A stretch of DNA of 14,391 nucleotides. Origin: JANQGH01 sp039177555. GTDB lineage: Bacteria; Pseudomonadota; Alphaproteobacteria; DSM-16000; Inquilinaceae. The notes beneath the pieces were generated by a model. That model saw nothing but the letters and a program-made list of their open reading frames with translations. It had not been told where the DNA came from and ran no database searches. A program made the translations under genes and the position numbers. Below, piece after piece: positions 14,130 to 14,391 of this stretch. Within the stretch, counting starts at the first letter, position 1; each line of letters starts with the position of its first letter. The DNA lies in NCBI GenBank assembly GCA_039177555.1, contig JBCDFV010000074.1, positions 1-14,391 of the forward strand. The letters run 5' to 3'.

Positions 14130-14391
14130 GTGGGTTTGCGATTCATGGAACACATCTTGATCCTCACCGACGATGCCGAGGCGACTGCCGACTGGTGGTG
14201 CAAATATCTCGGCTTTCAGGAAGGCGACCATCCGGAGTTCGGCTTTCCCGTTCGTTGGCTCTATATCGGCGATCAGGATGTGATGCATATCGGGCAACGG
14301 AACTTCTCCGAACATCAAAACGAATATCTGAAAACGCCGGAACAGAAGGCGGCGGCCAACGATCCGACCCTCGGTTCCGGACGCATCGACC
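14130..14391 (+). CDS. Glyoxalase/VOC-fold protein, N-terminal part (3' end outside window)
   Basis: The frame runs open to the window end (87 codons). GTG at 14130 is the start because GAGGAAA (14118-14124) sits 5 nt upstream; the ATG at 14145 is too far from it. The N-terminus GLRFMEHILILTDDAEATAD followed by WWCKYLGF is the first beta-alpha unit of a vicinal oxygen chelate (glyoxalase/bleomycin resistance/dioxygenase) domain. His8 in MEHI is a likely metal ligand, and DVMHIG and the closing GSGRID resemble later conserved segments. This superfamily includes glyoxalase I, extradiol dioxygenases and antibiotic-binding proteins; the substrate is unknown. The codon mix is less GC-rich than in the upstream genes. 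Confidence 0.8.
   Translation, partial: MGLRFMEHILILTDDAEATADWWCKYLGFQEGDHPEFGFPVRWLYIGDQDVMHIGQRNFSEHQNEYLKTPEQKAAANDPTLGSGRID

Overview
The window is high-GC DNA (roughly 60-65% by eye) with alphaproteobacterial gene content: a carotenoid biosynthesis cluster of the crtE/crtI/crtB/crtZ type, a class A penicillin-binding protein and an OpgG/OpgD-type periplasmic glucan protein with a twin-arginine signal. An aerobic, probably marine or soil, pigmented alphaproteobacterium is the best guess. No rRNA, tRNA, CRISPR array, insertion sequence or phage gene was seen.

Region 1 (1-4979) is the pigment cluster. On the + strand are the 3' part of crtI (phytoene desaturase) and complete crtB (phytoene synthase). 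On the - strand is a convergent unit read crtE (GGPP synthase) -> ABC ATPase -> ABC-2 permease -> crtZ (beta-carotene hydroxylase). crtE overlaps the ATPase by 8 nt and the ATPase overlaps the permease by 4 nt, so a complete one-ATPase/one-permease exporter is translationally coupled to the prenyl-diphosphate supply gene and followed by a carotenoid-tailoring gene. crtB and crtZ overlap tail to tail by 17 nt. The lycopene cyclase gene is not here and may lie upstream of crtI. The four Crt enzymes give GGPP -> phytoene -> lycopene (desaturase) and ring hydroxylation towards a zeaxanthin-like xanthophyll, provided a cyclase exists elsewhere.

Region 2 (5178-6525) holds a - strand Fe(II)/2-oxoglutarate dioxygenase of the aspartyl/asparaginyl beta-hydroxylase fold. 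Behind it is about 630 bp without a convincing intact gene: an AT-rich promoter-like island, a possible frameshifted gene remnant, and a TTTGACA direct repeat just before the next gene.

Region 3 (6526-13749) is a + strand cell-envelope series: a PBP1a-type bifunctional peptidoglycan synthase, an exported protein of unknown function, an OpgG/OpgD-family periplasmic glucan protein (probable Tat substrate), and a membrane-anchored sulfatase/alkaline-phosphatase-fold protein resembling OpgB/LtaS-type phosphoglycerol transferases. The last two suggest periplasmic glucan maturation and substitution, although no OpgH glucosyltransferase is present.

Region 4 (13750-14391) is a 380-bp spacer with a possible oxidoreductase start remnant, a small proline-rich reading frame, and a markedly AT-rich promoter/operator-like block. 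It ends in the 5' part of a glyoxalase/VOC-fold gene cut by the window edge.
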